Shown: piece after piece, positions 32,065-44,132 of the stretch
Position numbering within the stretch: the stretch's first letter is position 1
How the letters are laid out: each line of letters begins with the position of its first letter
DNA from: Casuarina equisetifolia
Lineage: Eukaryota > Streptophyta > Magnoliopsida > Fagales > Casuarinaceae
Assembly: GCA_028551475.1 (NCBI GenBank)
Contig: CM052354.1
Location: 8,887,172-8,951,171 of the forward strand
Direction of reading: 5' to 3'
DNA length: 64,000 nucleotides
Translations under genes and position numbers: made by a program
Notes under the pieces: model-generated
Told to the model about the DNA's origin: nothing
Databases searched by the model: none
What the model saw: the letters and a program-made list of their open reading frames with translations, nothing else

Positions 32065-32398
32065 TATAGAAAATTTAAGAAAGAGAAAAGAAATCTTAAG
32101 GCTGTTGAAAACGTGATCTCCATATATCAAGGTTGAAATAAACTACAACAGCTTAAGGAAAATACAAGAAACCAGAAAAAACATAAAGAAGTATACAAGT
32201 TATTCTTTTTATATAAAAGTTGCATTATAAATGGCTATAATCTTGTTGGTATCTAACGGCTTTGTTCGTGGTTTGAATTTGAGTTTGAATGGTCTACACA
32301 AACAGACGTGCTGATTGGGACAAAGAGTGCAGAGCTTGAGTCAGAAACTGATTCAATGGTCTTTGTGAGAAGGCTTCGTGAGGAGGAAATTGTGGAAT
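32065..32398 (-). repeat. 5' LTR of copia element 1
   Basis: Matches 27246-27573; its inner edge is followed on the - strand by the primer-binding site at 32064. Neither edge shows a clean TG...CA end, which fits an old element. Confidence 0.75.
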
Positions 32399-32459
32399 GA
32401 GTGTATTGAGGAGAGCTTTTTGTCTTTTTCGGAAGGGGAAAAGGTGGTTGACTGTGACT

Positions 32460-33000
32460 TATCTTTAAGATTAATGAATGTAGTTGGATCAAAGTGGGTT
32501 TTAAACCCAAGTTTCATCCTGATGGCGCATAAGAGGGGTTGAAAGCATGCTTAGTCGCAAAGAATTTCCATCACGAATCTGGAGTAGATTTCCTCGAAAC
32601 TTATAGCCCAGTTATCTGGCCAACCACCATCTGTGTTATGCTCTCTCTAGCATGTTCTCGAGGCTGGGAACTACGTCAAGTATTTCTACATGGTAATTTG
32701 ACTGAACCTGTCTTCATGGCACAACAACCTGGGTTTTGTGATCCAATTCATCCCAATTAGGTATGCCAGCCCACAAGACCCATCTACGGCTTAAAGCAAT
32801 CGCCGCGGGCCTGGTATGATTAAATTTCTGAGGTACTACTCTCTTTTGGCTTCTACTGTTCTCCATATGACCCTTCGCTTTACATCTACCGACACACGGT
32901 ATTCATGTGTGGGTCCTGATTTACGTAGTTGACAATATCATAATTGCGTACTCTTCTCTCCACATTGAGGATTTCATTCGAGCCCTTGGTAAGGAATTAT
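32460..33000 (+). mobile_element. copia fragment, right part of + strand arm (reverse transcriptase)
   Basis: Continues the fragment broken at 27190. The + strand reads 'LVAKNFHHESGVDFLETYSP', then 'SRGWELRQVFLHGNL', then 'YGLKQSPRAWYD', all copia RT blocks, with stops near 32758 and 32821. It ends abruptly near 33000, where sequence of the same family continues in the opposite direction. Confidence 0.8.
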
Positions 33001-34690
33001 ACGGGGAAGTGCGAGGAGATTGTCCGAATGCAGAATAGTGGGAGTAAAGACACTAAAGTTCAAATGACGTAGAAGATGGAGAATCCAAGTAATTTCTACA
33101 CTGTCAATAGCCAAGGCTATATACTCAGCCTCGGCGGAGGAGAGGGAAACAAAATTCTGTTTCTTGGATGACCAAGAACCTAGAGTCGCACCAATGAAAA
33201 TGCAGAAAGTGGTCGTGGAGCGACGATCTCTACTAGAGCCTGCCAATCAGCATCAGTAAATCCATATAGGTTGATAGGGCAGTGATAATAGAAGTGAAGT
33301 CCAAGGGCAGCAGTACCTTGGAGGTACCGTAATATACATTTTAGCTGCTGGTAGTGTTGAATCCTTGGATTAGCCATCTTCTAGCATAAAGTGTTTACTG
33401 CATAGCTAATGTTAGGATGAGTTAAAGTGATGTACTGTAAAGCCCCAAGAATACTCCGGAAGTGAGTTGGATCACCGTAGGCATCATCACCATGTACAAT
33501 AGGATTACGCTTAATGCCCATAGGAGTGGACATAGACTGACAGTAGGTCATATATGCTCGGTGAAGTATATCATGGATATGATGTCGCTGAGATAAAAGA
33601 AGACTAGTGCTATCCCACAACACCTGTATGCCAAGGAAGAAGTGCAAAGGTTTAAGATCTTTTATAGGAAATTCTTTACCAAGAGGTTCAATGAAATCTT
33701 CGATATGAAGAGAGGAGTTTTCAGTGATGATAATATCATTTACGTAAATTAGAACTCATACATGAAAGCCATTGTGTTGGTAAATGTAAAGTGAGGGGTC
33801 ATATGGAGAACAATAAAATAAAAGACAAGAGGACCTCTGAAATCTGATCGTACCAGGCTCATGGTGATTACTTTAATCTGTAGATAGGCCATGTGAGTTG
33901 GCATACGTGATTAAGTTGGACTAGATCCTGAAATTCTGGTAGATGCACCATAAGACAGGTTCAATTAAGTTGCCATGTAGGAATGCATTATCTACGTCAA
34001 TGTGACGTAGATCTTAGCCTTGTGAACTAGCCAGAGAAAGTACCACATGGATGGTAGTTGGTCGGATAACTGGACTGTAGGTATCAAGAAAATTCACTCC
34101 TGATTCTTGATGATATCCTTTTGCAATTAAACGCGCTTTCAAGTGCTCCAAAGTACTGTTCGATGAAATTTGGGTTGAAAACTCATTTTGAGCCAACTAC
34201 GTTCATTGATTGGTCGTAAGGAACCAACGTCCAGGTTTCATTATTGTGGAATGCATGAAGCTCGGCTTCCATTGCCTGGCACCATCCTGGATGAGCAAGG
34301 GCTTGGTTTACCGTTGTGGGTATTGGTGGGGCAACACGGGATGCATACATGCGTATTTTGGATTAGTTTTGTAAATACCGGACTTGCTACGTGTGGTTAT
34401 ATATGTGTGTTGGAAGGTCGGTACTAGTCAAGTGTGAAGCCGAAAGTTTTCAAGAGTAGCAGTTGTAGGTGACGAGGATAAAGGTAATGCGGGTTAGCTG
34501 GAGAATTTATATTGTTTGGAAGCTTAATAATGTTCCTGGAGAGAGTGGGTTCGTGGCTATCTGTGATTGTTTTGAAGAACATGCATGTGAGGTTGTCGTG
34601 GCAGCTGAAGTAACCGAAGGTGGCAAGCATTTGGAGGTTGCGTGCGGTGAGGTGTTCGTGTCCCGTGGAGCCTTGGCTTCATGGTGTCAA
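33000..34690 (-). mobile_element. copia fragment, - strand arm (family 2): RT and RNase H
   Basis: On the - strand: leader repeat 34690-34445 (inverted copy of 26640-26915), pre-RT region 34430-34200, RT start 34196-34014 ('LKARLIAKGYHQESGVNFLD'), 'LHFFLGIQV' (33647-33381), then RNase H with 'SSAEAEYIALA' (33246-32974). RT is the same family as the + strand arm, so the two arms form an imperfect palindrome centred near 33000. No LTR is seen; frames are broken. Confidence 0.75.
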
Positions 34691-34696
34691 CCCCAC

Positions 34697-36560
34697 TCTC
34701 TTGAGGGGTTGGGAAGCATGAGGCCATCTCCTAGTCTTTGCACATCAGATGCATTCATTCACAGGTTATCATCCAAGAAAGGAAGATAAAAAACAGATAC
34801 TGGTCCTGGATTTTTTTTCTTCTTTCTTTACTTCTCTTTCATGCTCACGTATTTTTCTACCCGATAATTGAATTCAGTCATGAAATTGAGAGTTGTCTTT
34901 GTTCAAGATGATCTAATCAGAGATTTAAAGAGATGAAGTATTACCTTGAAAGATCGTTTCTATGACTCTTTGATAAATGATTACATAATTGTCAACAACA
35001 TTTTTTTCGAGTACCCAACTTGAGAGAATGGAGAGAAACCCAGAAAATACGAGCAGGTAAGAGCAGTCAGTTTGAAGAATATATATGCGACAGGATACTT
35101 TACCCCCACTAAAATCTTTTTGGCAAAACCCCATCAAAAGAAAACAAGTTCAGAGAAATTCAGAAGGTTGCAGCTGCAAATGCACAAGAACTAATAAAGT
35201 GAGAACACCAAAATACAAAGACTGATGGGATTCAAATCATCATTCTTCACAAGAACAAAGTAATTGCAATGATAGGTAAGGGAAGCTCAATACTTTTTCT
35301 TTCCTTCTTTCGATAAGTCAAGAAAAATGTAGATTCAATTTAAGTGGTAAACCCAAGAATCGCAATTCCATTACTGTTTTCTGGAACTACCGGTGGGGTC
35401 ACCCTGCCAGGTTGCTTGCCAATGTCTGTCATGAAAGTTTGCCCCTTCCAGCAGCTTTTTTAAGTAGTCAACATCCTCATTCTTTCGCAAGGGACAAATT
35501 GATCTCCACCCCTACGGCCCATTGAGAAAGATAATTCATATATAGAGGATCTTCAGTACAATTCAAAGAATCCATCATTCGAATTCTACCTCTGACAATG
35601 TAACCTGCAAAAAATTGCATATTGATGATAATAAAATACCACAGGTGCAGTCACCGGCACCCTTGGCATTGAGATAATGCTATAAGACCATCCAAATATA
35701 TACATAATTCTATATATCGGTGCTTACACTTCAGTGATCGCCCCTGGAAAATGGCCTACCAATTTTATTGGCTGGATTGAGATGAGTTGATTGTCCCAAA
35801 TTGAGCCAAAAAAGGCGACTCTTATAAAGGATTGTAGTATCATCTAATGACTTAGAAAGTGATTTGGCCACTAATAATTTGTTCTCCGATGATCAAACCA
35901 GTCCACACTCCTTTCCCCACAAGAAACCACTTGGAGTTATTAAACCACCCATTAGGCCATAGGGAGAGTTTGATCCCCCAGCAGTCATTTCTGTGGGCGG
36001 CTAACCATTCCATGGCCCGATCCAAGTTCAGATCAAAGGTTCATGAGGATTGTCAACCACCTCTAAATGAGCCACCAAAGGGCCATGGGGGTAGTCAGCC
36101 ACCCTTAAGAGCCAAACAAGTCCTTTTCCTTTTACTATATTCTTTATTTAGTTGTTTTTTATTCAGGTATAAAATCATGATTATATGGATCATGTCAGAA
36201 GATCATTAGGATTCACGTAGAATGATCAGTTTGATGTAAAACCTTCTACAAGGATTTGTAAGATCACTTTGAAACCACCTATATTATTTGATTCAAAATC
36301 GAACTGTAAGGATCAATTTAGTGATTTTTCTTCAAAATTATAGTCTCCTTCTAAGTCGATGGGAATAAGAAAATAGCTATTTATTCACATTCAATTGGTT
36401 GTTTCTTGTGGATTAATATCCCTCTCCGATCCTGTGTAACTTTCTTCTACATTCGCGAAATCCCAAACTCCTTCCAACTTACACTAAAATCCCAACTGCA
36501 CCACTCCTTATCTTGGCGGCTTTTGCAATCCTCGGCGGCAAGTGCGCCACAATCAAACAC
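34697..36560 (+). repeat. segmental duplication copy B of the GDH 3' flank
   Basis: Direct copy of 24430-26265. It begins inside the last six codons of GDH exon 9, directly after the - strand copia arm, and ends near 36560 after 'aagtgcgccacaatcaaac'. No other GDH exon precedes it, so it is a truncated tail and not a second gene. On the - strand, 35490-35371 keeps an open frame that copy A has lost (see findings). Confidence 0.85.
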
Positions 36561-37134
36561 CTGGAACACGTAATATGTGGGATTCTGTAAAACCGCCTTA
36601 AAGCACATCTACATTAACACTTACATATAGTCTCAAAGCCTCAGAGTTTCAACATTCTCAACTCATTATTTTACTAATTTTTATTTTTCAGTTGGTTTTT
36701 GGATCAGCCATGGCTTCAACCTCATGCCACGAGGTGGGTAATGATTTCATTCCTTGTATAACCAATTTTGGAAACAGGTGTAGCAACTAACAAGGGTTTG
36801 ATTCATACTACTTATGGTCAATGGGTAAAAGCGAAGAGAGATTTAGTAGATAAACGGAAAGAATGACCATTTTTGTTCCTAGCAGGTGAAGGTTTTCTTC
36901 TGAATCTCTCTTGGGTTTTACTCGTTGACCATAAGCTTTATGAATTAATCTGTTATTGATTGATGTACCTGTTTTTGAAGGTAAGGGACACAAGGAATGG
37001 GATCATTGCTCGCCTCTTGGCATGAAGGTGAACCCATGATTGACCCAGAAATTGGAAGCATAATAGTGAGGATAATGGCAAGCAAACTCATGTCTTGGGC
37101 TATAATTTAAATGCCAACTTCTTGTGTGGCAATG
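36561..37134. other. unassigned sequence between duplication copies B and C
   Basis: Short ATG-led frame near 36710 ('MASTSCHE') next to a possible GT donor, but no family match and no convincing partner exon. Confidence 0.4.
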
Positions 37135-37675
37135 GAGGTATCATATTCTTCATTTTCATTTTTCTAATTTAAGAGAAAAATCATAATTATATGGGTAATG
37201 CAAGATCATTAGGGTTGACGTAGAAGGATTTGTAAGATCATTTTGAGACTACAATATTATTTGATTCAAGGTCCAACTGAAAGTATGAATTTATTAATTT
37301 TTCTTCAAAACTATAGTTTCGTTCTAATTAGATAGGAATAAGAAATATGGAGTCTAGCAAGTGCAGAAAATGGACTCCCCCAGGACTCATAACTAGTGGA
37401 AGTGCCAAACAATATACGTTCCTCAATTATAGCAGTTATTGACATGATAGTCTCAATAATTTTTCTTGAGGATATTTGATAAGAGAGAATATATGTGATG
37501 TGGTTTTCTTATTCTCGCAACAGCTACTTATTCCGCTGAAATTCCAATTGCACCACTCATTATCTTGGCTGTTTTCGCAATACTCAGCAGCAAGTACGCC
37601 ACAATCAACGCCGGAGATTAACAACAACGAACTACCAGCCGGTTGCATTTCCATTCCGGCTTTTCTTTGTTGTTA
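37135..37675 (+). repeat. partial third copy (C) of the GDH-flank repeat
   Basis: Diverged copy of about 25830-26310 (copy A) and 36120-36560 (copy B). Landmarks are 'agatcattagg', 'tattatttgattcaa' and 'ccagccggttgcattt'. The last is in A and C but not in B, so C is not simply derived from B. One frame here reads as a hydrophobic stretch ('PLIILAVFAILSSKYATI'), with no recognised family. Confidence 0.7.
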
Positions 37676-40156
37676 ACATCCGGCATTTGATCATGGCATA
37701 TTCCACAGGGCTTGGAAAGAATTCTATTTGGCTGTCATCAGTCATTGTTGTGTTTGAATACCTGGTAAGTTTTCTAAATTCTCTGGTTTCGTTTATTGTC
37801 TTCTAGGATTAATTGAGTACAATGTCTAGCACTACTACATTCTCCAAATGATTAGAATGAGAATTAAGTAGGATTTATATGCAAGTAAGGAGCCAAGGAA
37901 CTCAAGAGATTGTCAGAGATTCTCCAAACGACGTCCAAACATACCCTCTCTATCTTCTGTCACAGCCAAACAGCTATAGCATTATTGAGTTTAGTTTAAT
38001 GCTTGTAGAAAGGGATGCTTGGCTAAGTGTCAATTGCAAAGCATTCTGTTAAATAATGCTTTTGATTTTTTGAATACTTTCAGATTTGGATTATCATAGG
38101 CCACTATACAGCATAGACAACATGATGGGGCCATGGGGTTAGGTACAGTTTTGATCAACCGAATAGCGAAGTGGCATGTCATGAAATGGGAAGAGAAGGT
38201 TCAAAAGGTAAGTCATGGTTTTAGATAAATTTTGTGAGGACGCAAATGAAAGAGTCCTGGGGATGGGTTAGTCATCTGCAGATGGTCTTCTGCGTCTCAA
38301 ACACTGTATCATCTGGGTGGAAAGGAGGCCCATATAACTTATTTGGTTGGAATATAGGCGAGAGAAGAGCCGATGATAGGCAACAGACCAAGTACCAAGA
38401 CATTGATCTTCCCTTTTCACTTTCTCTGGTTGATAGAAAATTCTTAATGGGTACTTTCTCTCTCTCTCTCTCTCAGTAAGCATCACTACCAAGTTAGTAT
38501 ATAAAATCTAGTCATCTGCATTTATTTTCAAATAATGTTGATCTATGACTTCAACCAAATAAGAATTGTTTAAGATGGCATGAAAAAGGAAATTGATATA
38601 ATCACATAGTCTACGTCTGTGCCTGGTTTTGTTTATTTATGCTATGTTTAATTCTTCATTTTTCAAAAGAATTAAACTAAAACCAAATTGGTTTATTTAA
38701 TGATGTAATGAATCATTCATTGGTCATGTGATGTCAGGATACAGTTGAATAAAAGAATATTCCTTTTTAAGTATTCTATAAGTTACTGCTCAAGCAATTC
38801 GTTATTAAATACATAAAACATTTAATTGAAAAATGAACTTTAATTTTGATTTTGGATTCAAAATCAAGAGACTTCAATGATACTATATAAAATTGTCACT
38901 TATTCAAAAGTATAAACTAATACGAATTGATACATTTAGTTATTCGATTAATACGTAAATAGCAACGTTAGTACATACATTGGAGATCAACCGTTTTCTG
39001 TATGATTGTCATTAAGTAAAACCATCCAAAATCTATCTGAAGTTGGAATACCCATGTATTATGGTTATGACTTATAGGTGCAAGTTAGTATTCGAATGTG
39101 AGACATGGCCCCCCTCATTTTTGGGGTATAGAACAATATTTTATCTTTGGCTACTGTTTTATTACAATCTATCAGCAGCTTTGCCTGGATAAGACTAACT
39201 TACAAGCAAATCATTACTAAAGTTAGTAGTCATGGCCAATTAGATCTTCAGATAACATTCTGGCCTTTGCTGCGGAAATCATAGCTCATCTTTCAGCTCA
39301 CAGTTTACGTTGTTGTAAAATTCAGTGTATTTCTGGTTGTATAAATTCTGGCAGGTGCAAGATTGTATGTATACGGGTTTCGTGTCAAATCTTTCACTAA
39401 CAAATGTGCCTATTTTCTTGTTTGGTTTGTCGTCCGTGCCGTGCCTTTCCAAATGAAGAACGCTTATGGACAGTTAATGTCAAGCTGGCTAAGCTCCGGA
39501 AAAGGTCAACAACACCCTGTATACGTAAGTTAGGTGTATACATTGTAATAAATAGTATTATAGTATTATAGTGTATAATATGATTGTGTAATATTAATGG
39601 TAGGATATTCCTGTTGTGCAGTGGGGGTGAGAGCTTGAACGCATGGAAACTAAATGTGGGAAGTGTGTCCAGTGTGCATTGTTTACCAAAACAATGTAGG
39701 AGAAGAAAAAGAGAAACTGTCCTTAAACGGAGGATGTTGGGTAACTTTTTGGTCCTTATGGGTTGTAGAACAAATGTTGGTTTTTTGTACAAACAAGTGA
39801 GCTGAACAACAAAAATTATGGTATAAAAGTACGCAACACCTCATCCACATATCCTCGAAGATGACATGAACAAACAAAATTTGGTACATATCTAGATTTT
39901 ACCCATTTTCTTTTTTAGGATCAATTAAAAACTATAGATGATTTGATGCAATCTCTTTCAATTATAGTAATTAATTATAGGAATGCATGGTAAGAAGAAA
40001 AATGATAATATCAATTAGTTATAGGGATTATTTTAGTGTATTTTTTTACTGCATGCACTCAAATGTGAACATAAGATCAATAGATTCTAGGCAGCACTTA
40101 CTTTCAATTAAACCAAATGCTTGTTGACAAATTATAGAGATTATTGCATCTGCAAA
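37676..40156. other. intergenic region
   Basis: 2.5 kb downstream of the endoglucanase stop codon. Contains a TC microsatellite (38457-38474) and, at 40055-40130, a stretch resembling 21865-21950 of GDH intron 1. Frames near 37693 and 38110 are short and unrecognised. Confidence 0.55.
38457..38474 (+). repeat. TC dinucleotide microsatellite
   Basis: About nine TC units in the intergenic region. Confidence 0.9.
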
Positions 40157-43100
40157 TCATGGCCTCCACGGTGATGGGGGTGGTGGGCTCTGTGGGTAGA
40201 GTGGTGGAACACCTGAAAATATTGTATTAACGTCAATGCCAATGCCAGCGGTGGTGGTTAGGGATACAAGTGCAGCGACTAGTCCGGCGTTTCCAGCCAT
40301 AGTTGGTTCGGTGTAGTTATAATTGTTGCGCACATCATGGAACTGGTCAAACTGATCAGGTCCTCCAACCATGGCTCCTGTGATGTTGTTGGGGTTGGGA
40401 TTCTTGCTCTCGTCCCATTTCCATCCTCCTTTGCAAGAGTAATATTTGTGGTCATTCGGGATGGATGCACCCCGGTGATGCACATGTCTTGGGGACTTTT
40501 GGCCATACCCAACAACGTAGCTCATGTTCATGGGATTTTTACCAAGTATATAGTCTATCTGCAGAAAAGCAGCGCAAAGAAATATTACCATCAACCAATC
40601 ATGATTTAACTGGATCTGGTTGGGATGAAAAGAAAGAGATGAAGATTTTACCTGGGATGTGGCGAACTTTCGAATAGCACTTAATTGAACATAATTGGGG
40701 CCACAGTACAACCCAGGAACACCAGTGGCATTCATATAATCAACAAACAGAGATACCAAGAAAGCAGCATTAGCCACGTACTGCAGGTTCTGTGGCTTTC
40801 CATGGTTCAGCATGATCATGCCTCCTGCAAGTTTTTGTTTTGGCTGGGCATTTGATCAAAAATCATTGAGACACTTGACACAACGGAAGCATCTTAGAAG
40901 GGAAGAAGTGCTACTTACCACGCGTCCAGTTAAAGACGTTGAACGACGGAAGATACGAGCATATGTTAAGACCCGTTACATTATGATACATATGCAACAT
41001 TTCTTCATACGGATAGCCCGGGTTCAAGAATATCCGCAGCCTCGTTAACAACAGCATGGCCGCTGGTAACTTGTTATCCCAACTTGGTACACTCAAATCC
41101 GTAATCATGTAAAAGGCTTTGGCATGGCGAGGTATGCCTCGGTTGGTGGCCAGTGAAAGATAGCTATTATTTCCAGTGGCATAGAACAACCAGGCCGCTC
41201 CCCACATGTACTCATCGTAGTAGCCGGTGGAATTATAATAAGGATCAATAAATGGGTTGCCACGACTGTATGGCTTCCGTTTTCCACCGTCCCTGGCGAA
41301 GTCGAAGACCGTTTTGGCACCTTTGATGAGCTTTTTGGAGTAGGTATGATCGTCCCGGAAAACTATAGAGGCGGCCGCGAAGGCTGCTGCCATTTCCCCA
41401 GCAAGGTCGGGTCCTGCAACACATGTTTGAGTAGAACGAGGATAGTCCATGTTTTCCGGTCTCTGCCAGCAGTTGTGATCATCTGGTGCCGTGGAACCAT
41501 TTCGGTGGCCACCAACCTGGCTAATAAAAGGAGTGTTAAAATGCTTATTACTCAACTTAAAAGTTAATTAAAGAGTTGATGAAACCAATTATTATATAAA
41601 TAAAAATTTTAATATGTTCATTAGTAATGTTAGATTTATTATCCACATTTTAACATGTCCTATTTTACTCTATTACATAAGTAACGTGTGACTTCAAATT
41701 AATTGGAGTCAATAAAAGTACTAAGGGGATCTTATATTGATATTATATTAAGGTGTTTATTATTTAACTCCAATTTCAATTTGAGATTTGAAAAAACTTA
41801 TTATTATATTAACAAAAATTTTAATATATTCTTTAACCATATGAGACATATTGTCTACATCTTAACAAGAAAGTATAAACTTTCGTGGCTTAAAAACCAC
41901 AGAAAATGAAAAGAAAAAGTAAATACGAGTGAAGAAAAAGGGTATATGTACTAAAAATTACCTGGCAATATATGTCGTCAATTTTAGTGGCGGAGGAATT
42001 GAAGGTTAGGAGCAAATAATCAGTGCCCCACTTAATGAGGTCGCGCACATGTTTGTACTCCTTAATGTTCTCATATTTGTGACGGTATTCAATCACACTC
42101 CAGCTTAGCATTGTCATGGCATAAGCCATTGGAAAGTGGAACTTCACATTGTCTCCAGCGTCGTAGTATCCGCCAACCAGCCCTCCCTTCACATCCATCT
42201 CATTCCCATCAGTTAGCCCTGAGTTCCCTCTCCATGCAATACCATTACTTTTGGGCAATTTCCCAGCTGCACCACATTCATAGCTAATCTCGTTAGTGTC
42301 TGGTCACTCTACCAGTCATTTATACTACAAGAACTTTAAACGGTGAGCAAAGTCCAACATTCATCATTTACTTGCCTCATTCCACGGTTGAATATTCAAT
42401 AATATAGCCAAAAAAAGTCATTGCTTGATGTACTCGTGGAGTCAACCATAGGAGTCTAAACCCTAAATCCTAATCCTGTGTTTTCTCTCTCCTAGGGAAA
42501 ATGCTTTCTACTTTGACACAGACCGACATCGTTTCCCACAAAAGAAACGGTGCACGGGATTAGGATTTAGGGTTTAGACTCCTATGATTGACAGTAATGA
42601 AATATTGTTAACACAACCATATGATTTAGTTGATAACTCATATTGTCTAAAATTAAAAAGTCCCATACTGGGTACCGAACTTCCACATCTCCATTTAACA
42701 GAAAAAGAAAAAAGACTCGAGGGAAGATATAAGCAACGATTTAGCGCCGGGCATAATTCTAGAAAGTCAAAACAGATAGGAAAGTTCCTGGCTCTACGTA
42801 TTCCATTCCTATAGGCTTTAGCCACCTCGGCCACAGGAATACCCGAACACATTGAAAATTCATGGATGATAGCGATTCCAGGACCCACATAGTGTTAGAC
42901 TTCGCTTTGTCCGGTCCCTCTAGTGTTTAGTCAAGCGTCCTAAATCTTGGGACCAACCACTCATATCCCTTATTTTTCCTTTTCTATTTATGTTTCTTGT
43001 TGATTTAGGTTTGGCCCTGTAAAGAACATATTTTTATAAGACTAAAGCGTTATAAAAGACATCTAGAATTGGGAATAGTGATAGGACATATGGAAGAGGA

Positions 43101-43685
43101 AGGTAAGCAGCCAGAGACACCAGAACAATGAAAGACATCTAGAATTGGCTGTGCTTTGGACGATCGGCAAAGGACAATCCAGGAAATTTTGTCTTAGTTC
43201 CCACACACAGACTATGTGAAGTGTATGCGTGGTCTAATTAATGGAGGTCTGATGCAATTAAGAAAAACAAAATACCGTCCGCCATAGAGAAAGAGGGCCT
43301 TACATTTCTGGGCGTTGAAAAACAGAAGGGCTTTGTTGAGAGCAGCAGAGTAGCTGTCAGGAGGGGCAGGACTGTGCTTGTGCTTAGGCAGAAACTTGGC
43401 GATGATGATGGGGAGTCCAATGACACAGAAAGCCACCAGAAAGGACCCCAGGATCCATTTGAGAGCCTTGCGACTAACAATAACGCACCCCAAGTCAACG
43501 TACTTGTTCTTCTTCTTCTCCGGCGGCCCCAACAGCCATCTCTGCTGGATTTCGTCTAGATGTTGATGAGGATACAGAGTTGCGCTGTCCCATTCCGAGG
43601 TACGGCTCCGATCATACTCTCCTGAGGCCGACACCTCCCCACTATTTATCTCAAATGTCCCTCCCCAGTGATTCGCTGAATGCAT
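40157..43685 (-). CDS. KOR: KORRIGAN-type membrane-anchored endo-1,4-beta-glucanase (GH9)
   Basis: Five exons on the - strand: 43685-43304, 42266-41962, 41516-40919, 40824-40652, 40558-40157; GT-AG introns, matching phases, 619 aa plus TGA, close to the family length of about 620. The cytosolic tail (1-74) carries LL and 'YVDLG' sorting-type motifs, followed by one membrane helix (about 75-97) that makes a type II protein. The GH9 domain has nucleophile-region Asp163 and Asp166 in 'YYDAGD', the His signature '[17 protein letters not shown]' (about 500-516), and Asp561 and acid Glu570 in '[11 protein letters not shown]'. The C-terminus is proline-rich ('PPPPSPWRP'), as in KORRIGAN. The enzyme cuts amorphous beta-1,4-glucan and acts with cellulose synthase complexes at the plasma membrane and Golgi. 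Many NxS/T sites suit a glycosylated ectodomain. No lesion is seen. Introns 1 and 2 hold repeats, and a copia element lies 447 bp upstream. Confidence 0.95.
41560..41880. repeat. diverged tandem pair of a short dispersed repeat in endoglucanase intron 2
   Basis: Two related stretches (about 41580-41670 and 41780-41870) share the pattern 'ttaatat.ttc.tta....' ending in 'acat.ttaac'. Similar sequence is at 58085-58140 and about 58960-58990. Type of repeat unknown. Confidence 0.45.
42441..42592. mobile_element. 152-bp foldback element (MITE-like) in endoglucanase intron 1
   Basis: The arms 42441-42480 and 42553-42592 are inverted copies, 38 of 40 bases matching, around a 72-bp centre. Each arm contains 'AAACCCTAAATCCTAATCC', which resembles the plant telomere repeat and the promoter telo-box. 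Size and structure fit a MITE, but I see no clear target-site duplication and no known superfamily end. Transcribed as part of the intron it could form a long hairpin. Confidence 0.7.
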
Positions 43686-44127
43686 GATGTACCTGATCTA
43701 GTCTCTTATCTCTTTCTCTCCAAATTCAAGTGTATTTATGGCAAAAGAGCAAAGTTTTCCATGCATATGATTCAAGAATATTGACTTAATCTGTTCAAAC
43801 TGAAAGAAGTCGTTGCGTGTTTGATGGGTGAATGGTAGAGGGAACAATACGATTAGAACAGACGGAGAGGATTGCGGCGGGGAACTAAGATGTTTGACAG
43901 ACACGTATGTATGGAGAGAAAGGGAGAAGCTTGACTTGGGAAGGGAGATATAGAAAGATATAGCCTTTAGGTAGGACGTGTATGTTCCTAAGAGGTTATA
44001 TCTGAAATAGATTGACTTGGTTTCTGTTATGGTGGATGCTTATGAGGTTTTTATCATGGAAAGAAACAAAAAACCAGCTGCGCCTGATTAAGATACTATT
44101 TTCTACGCGACACGTACTTCGAACGGC
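43686..44127 (-). promoter_or_regulatory. upstream region of the endoglucanase gene
   Basis: 442 bp between the ATG and the copia target duplication. No good TATA box stands out; the part next to the ATG is probably 5' leader. The native upstream DNA appears to continue at 49039, beyond the 4.9-kb insertion. Confidence 0.45.
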
Positions 44128-44132
44128 GTGTT
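44128..44132 (+). other. target-site duplication, left copy
   Basis: GTGTT directly before the 5' LTR and again directly after the 3' LTR at 49034-49038. Five bp is the usual copia value. Confidence 0.9.

Larger units (their letters stand above)
27190..32460 (-). mobile_element. nearly full-length Ty1/copia retrotransposon (element 1), nested, defective
   Basis: LTR copies lie at about 27246-27573 (3') and 32065-32398 (5'); a primer-binding site TGGTATCGAG starts at 32064 on the - strand. Coding order on the - strand is copia-type: gag (about 31903-31227), CCHC knuckle 'CQICLKRGHTAMQC' (31082-31041), protease (near 30944), integrase with HHCC finger and core (30623-29684), reverse transcriptase (29170-28124), RNase H (27778-27560). 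Frames are broken many times. The protease DSG is DFG (30944-30936) and the RT box YVDD is CVDN (28513-28502), losing a catalytic Asp. It interrupts the + strand copia fragment at its RT region. Possible target duplication ctatc/ttatc is imperfect, so the outer borders are uncertain by tens of bases. Confidence 0.85.

Noticed and set aside
34697..35100. Second GDH gene suggested by the repeated GDH tail
   Set aside because: Only the last few codons and 3' flank are present; sequence before 34697 is copia.
42450..42475. Interstitial telomere array
   Set aside because: Only one or two degenerate CCCTAAA units per arm, inside an inverted repeat; not an array.
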